A stretch of 64,000 bases of DNA, from NCBI RefSeq assembly GCF_014892575.1, contig NZ_JADBGI010000019.1, positions 1 to 64,000 of the forward strand. Direction: 5' to 3'. The notes under the pieces are model-generated. The model did no database searches. It saw only the letters and a program-made list of their open reading frames with translations, and had not been told where the DNA came from. The DNA is from Nocardiopsis coralli (lineage in GTDB: Bacteria; Actinomycetota; Actinomycetes; Streptosporangiales; Streptosporangiaceae). The number at the start of each line of letters is the position of its first letter. Positions within the stretch are counted from its first letter, which is position 1. Shown here in pieces: positions 63,309 to 64,000 of this stretch. A program made the position numbers and the translations under genes.

Positions 63309-63676
63309 AGCAGGTTCCCGAACAGGACCAGCAGAGACACCAGGGCCACCGCGAACGTGGTGATGAGCGGCAGCAGGCTGAGCTTGAGCGGAGCGCCCCG
63401 GCTCATCGCCCTCTGCACCCGCACCCACCGCACCGGCGCGTAGACGGTGATGACCCCGGCCAGAAGTGCCAAGAGCAGACCCACGGCCGTGCGGGTCGCC
63501 TCGCTCCACTCCAACGGCAGCAGGTGCAGGACGGCGACGGCGCCGGCGAGGAGTGCCAGGGCGGTGCGGACCCACGCCAGGAACGTGCGTTCGTTGGCGA
63601 GGGTGAAACGGTAGTCGACGTCCCCGGAACCGCCCTCGACCGTCGCTCCCCCGGGTTCCGGTGTGCCCGTCTCCAT
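63305..63676 (-). CDS. DUF202-family (YidH-like) membrane protein
   Basis: 123 residues. The signature is FTLANERTFLAWVRTALALL and three membrane helices follow. It belongs to the same broad family as the downstream gene, but the two differ in sequence, so they probably form a heteromer rather than a recent duplicate. ATG at 63676. Function unknown. Confidence 0.88.
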   Translation of the reverse strand: METGTPEPGGATVEGGSGDVDYRFTLANERTFLAWVRTALALLAGAVAVLHLLPLEWSEATRTAVGLLLALLAGVITVYAPVRWVRVQRAMSRGAPLKLSLLPLITTFAVALVSLLVLFGNLL

Positions 63677-63876
63677 CGTCTGCCTCCCTGGTCAGGCCGG
63701 TTCTCCGACCCCCCAGTCAACCCCCTCCTTCCCTTCCGACCCGGTAGGCAGTGTGCGGAGGCCGTGGACACGGGGCCCGGGGCCTGCCCGGAATGCGGTC
63801 GGGAGGTGGCTGTGTTGACCGGAGAACGCCTGGTAGTAAGGCCGGGTAGGCGACGCACAACGCACAAGGAGACCAC

Positions 63877-64000
63877 GTGGCCACCGTCGAGCTCACCAAG
63901 GACAACTTCGCGGAGACGCTGCAGGACAACGAGTTCGTCCTCATCGACTTCTGGGCGGACTGGTGCGGTCCCTGCCGCCAGTTCGCGCCCGTCTTCGAGC
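63877..64000 (+). CDS. Thioredoxin, 5' part (cut by window end)
   Basis: The first 41 codons are present; the gene runs off the right edge. The GTG start at 63877 follows AAGGAG. It reads [18 protein letters not shown] and [20 protein letters not shown], with the WCGPC redox site, so an active thiol-disulfide reductase is expected. It is a typical SigR-regulon member, but it lies 28 kb from sigR. Divergent to the DUF202 pair. Confidence 0.92.
   Translation, partial: MATVELTKDNFAETLQDNEFVLIDFWADWCGPCRQFAPVFE

Noticed and set aside
20..64000. tRNA, rRNA or CRISPR repeats
   Set aside because: No cloverleaf-like gene with a CCA-ready end, no rRNA signature and no regularly spaced repeats were recognised by reading.

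Overview
The window is chromosomal DNA of a very GC-rich, spore-forming actinobacterium of the Nocardiopsis / Streptosporangiales type. The support is GC-biased codon use, GTG and TTG starts, an actinobacterial type VII (ESX-like) secretion ATPase, a SigR-type sigma factor, a GerW/YtfJ sporulation protein, and betaine synthesis with a fused OpuA transporter. The genus is inferred from gene content only.

Left part (1-27.7 kb) is an accessory cell-surface and secretion region. Its centre is a reduced type VII locus: eccC (15404-19447, minus), eccD (19520-20857, minus), small WXG100-like proteins in two divergent groups (8136-8813 minus, 9023-9337 plus) and a large low-GC WXG/helical protein (9355-12000). 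No eccB, eccE or mycosin is seen. Around it are three membrane-spanning kinase-fold proteins. One looks catalytically intact with a WD40-like outer domain (5567-7648). One is its pseudokinase neighbour (3491-5530). The third is a pseudokinase with a fibronectin III outer domain (22276-24255). Two paralogous families of membrane-anchored outer proteins recur as adjacent pairs. I call them F1 (PQQ-like beta-propeller) and F2 (companion of about 425 residues). Intact pairs lie at 12000-14813 and 24953-27719. A broken third pair appears to lie on the minus strand at 6-3332, scrambled with a fragment of a kinase ectodomain gene. An F2 remnant sits at 14966-15277. The F1 copies share nearly identical ends with a diverged, lower-GC centre in one copy, which looks like recombination or gene conversion.

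Middle part (27.8-40.7 kb) is mostly core: an AEC-family transporter, an OmpA-like lipoprotein, a three-gene 2-oxoacid dehydrogenase operon (E1 alpha, E1 beta, E2), a SigR-like sigma factor without its usual RsrA neighbour, and purS, purQ and purL with a RsbW-like ATP-binding gene and a small membrane protein interspersed.

Right part (40.7-64 kb): two vapBC-type toxin-antitoxin pairs flank a small membrane protein and a YcaC-like hydrolase. Next come a five-gene betaine operon (betB and betA, then opuA ATPase, fused permease and binding lipoprotein), a divergent class II aldolase relative with an iron-box-like site, and an ABC exporter operon with a Cro-type regulator. These are followed by a VOC protein, an alpha/beta hydrolase, SURF1, DUF3817, and a small polysaccharide group (processive GT2 synthase, WbqC-like protein, PIG-L deacetylase, sugar-nucleotide epimerase). 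Two DUF202 proteins and the start of a thioredoxin gene end the window.

No rRNA, tRNA, CRISPR array, transposase or integrase was recognised. Everything here is from reading the sequence; no similarity search was run.
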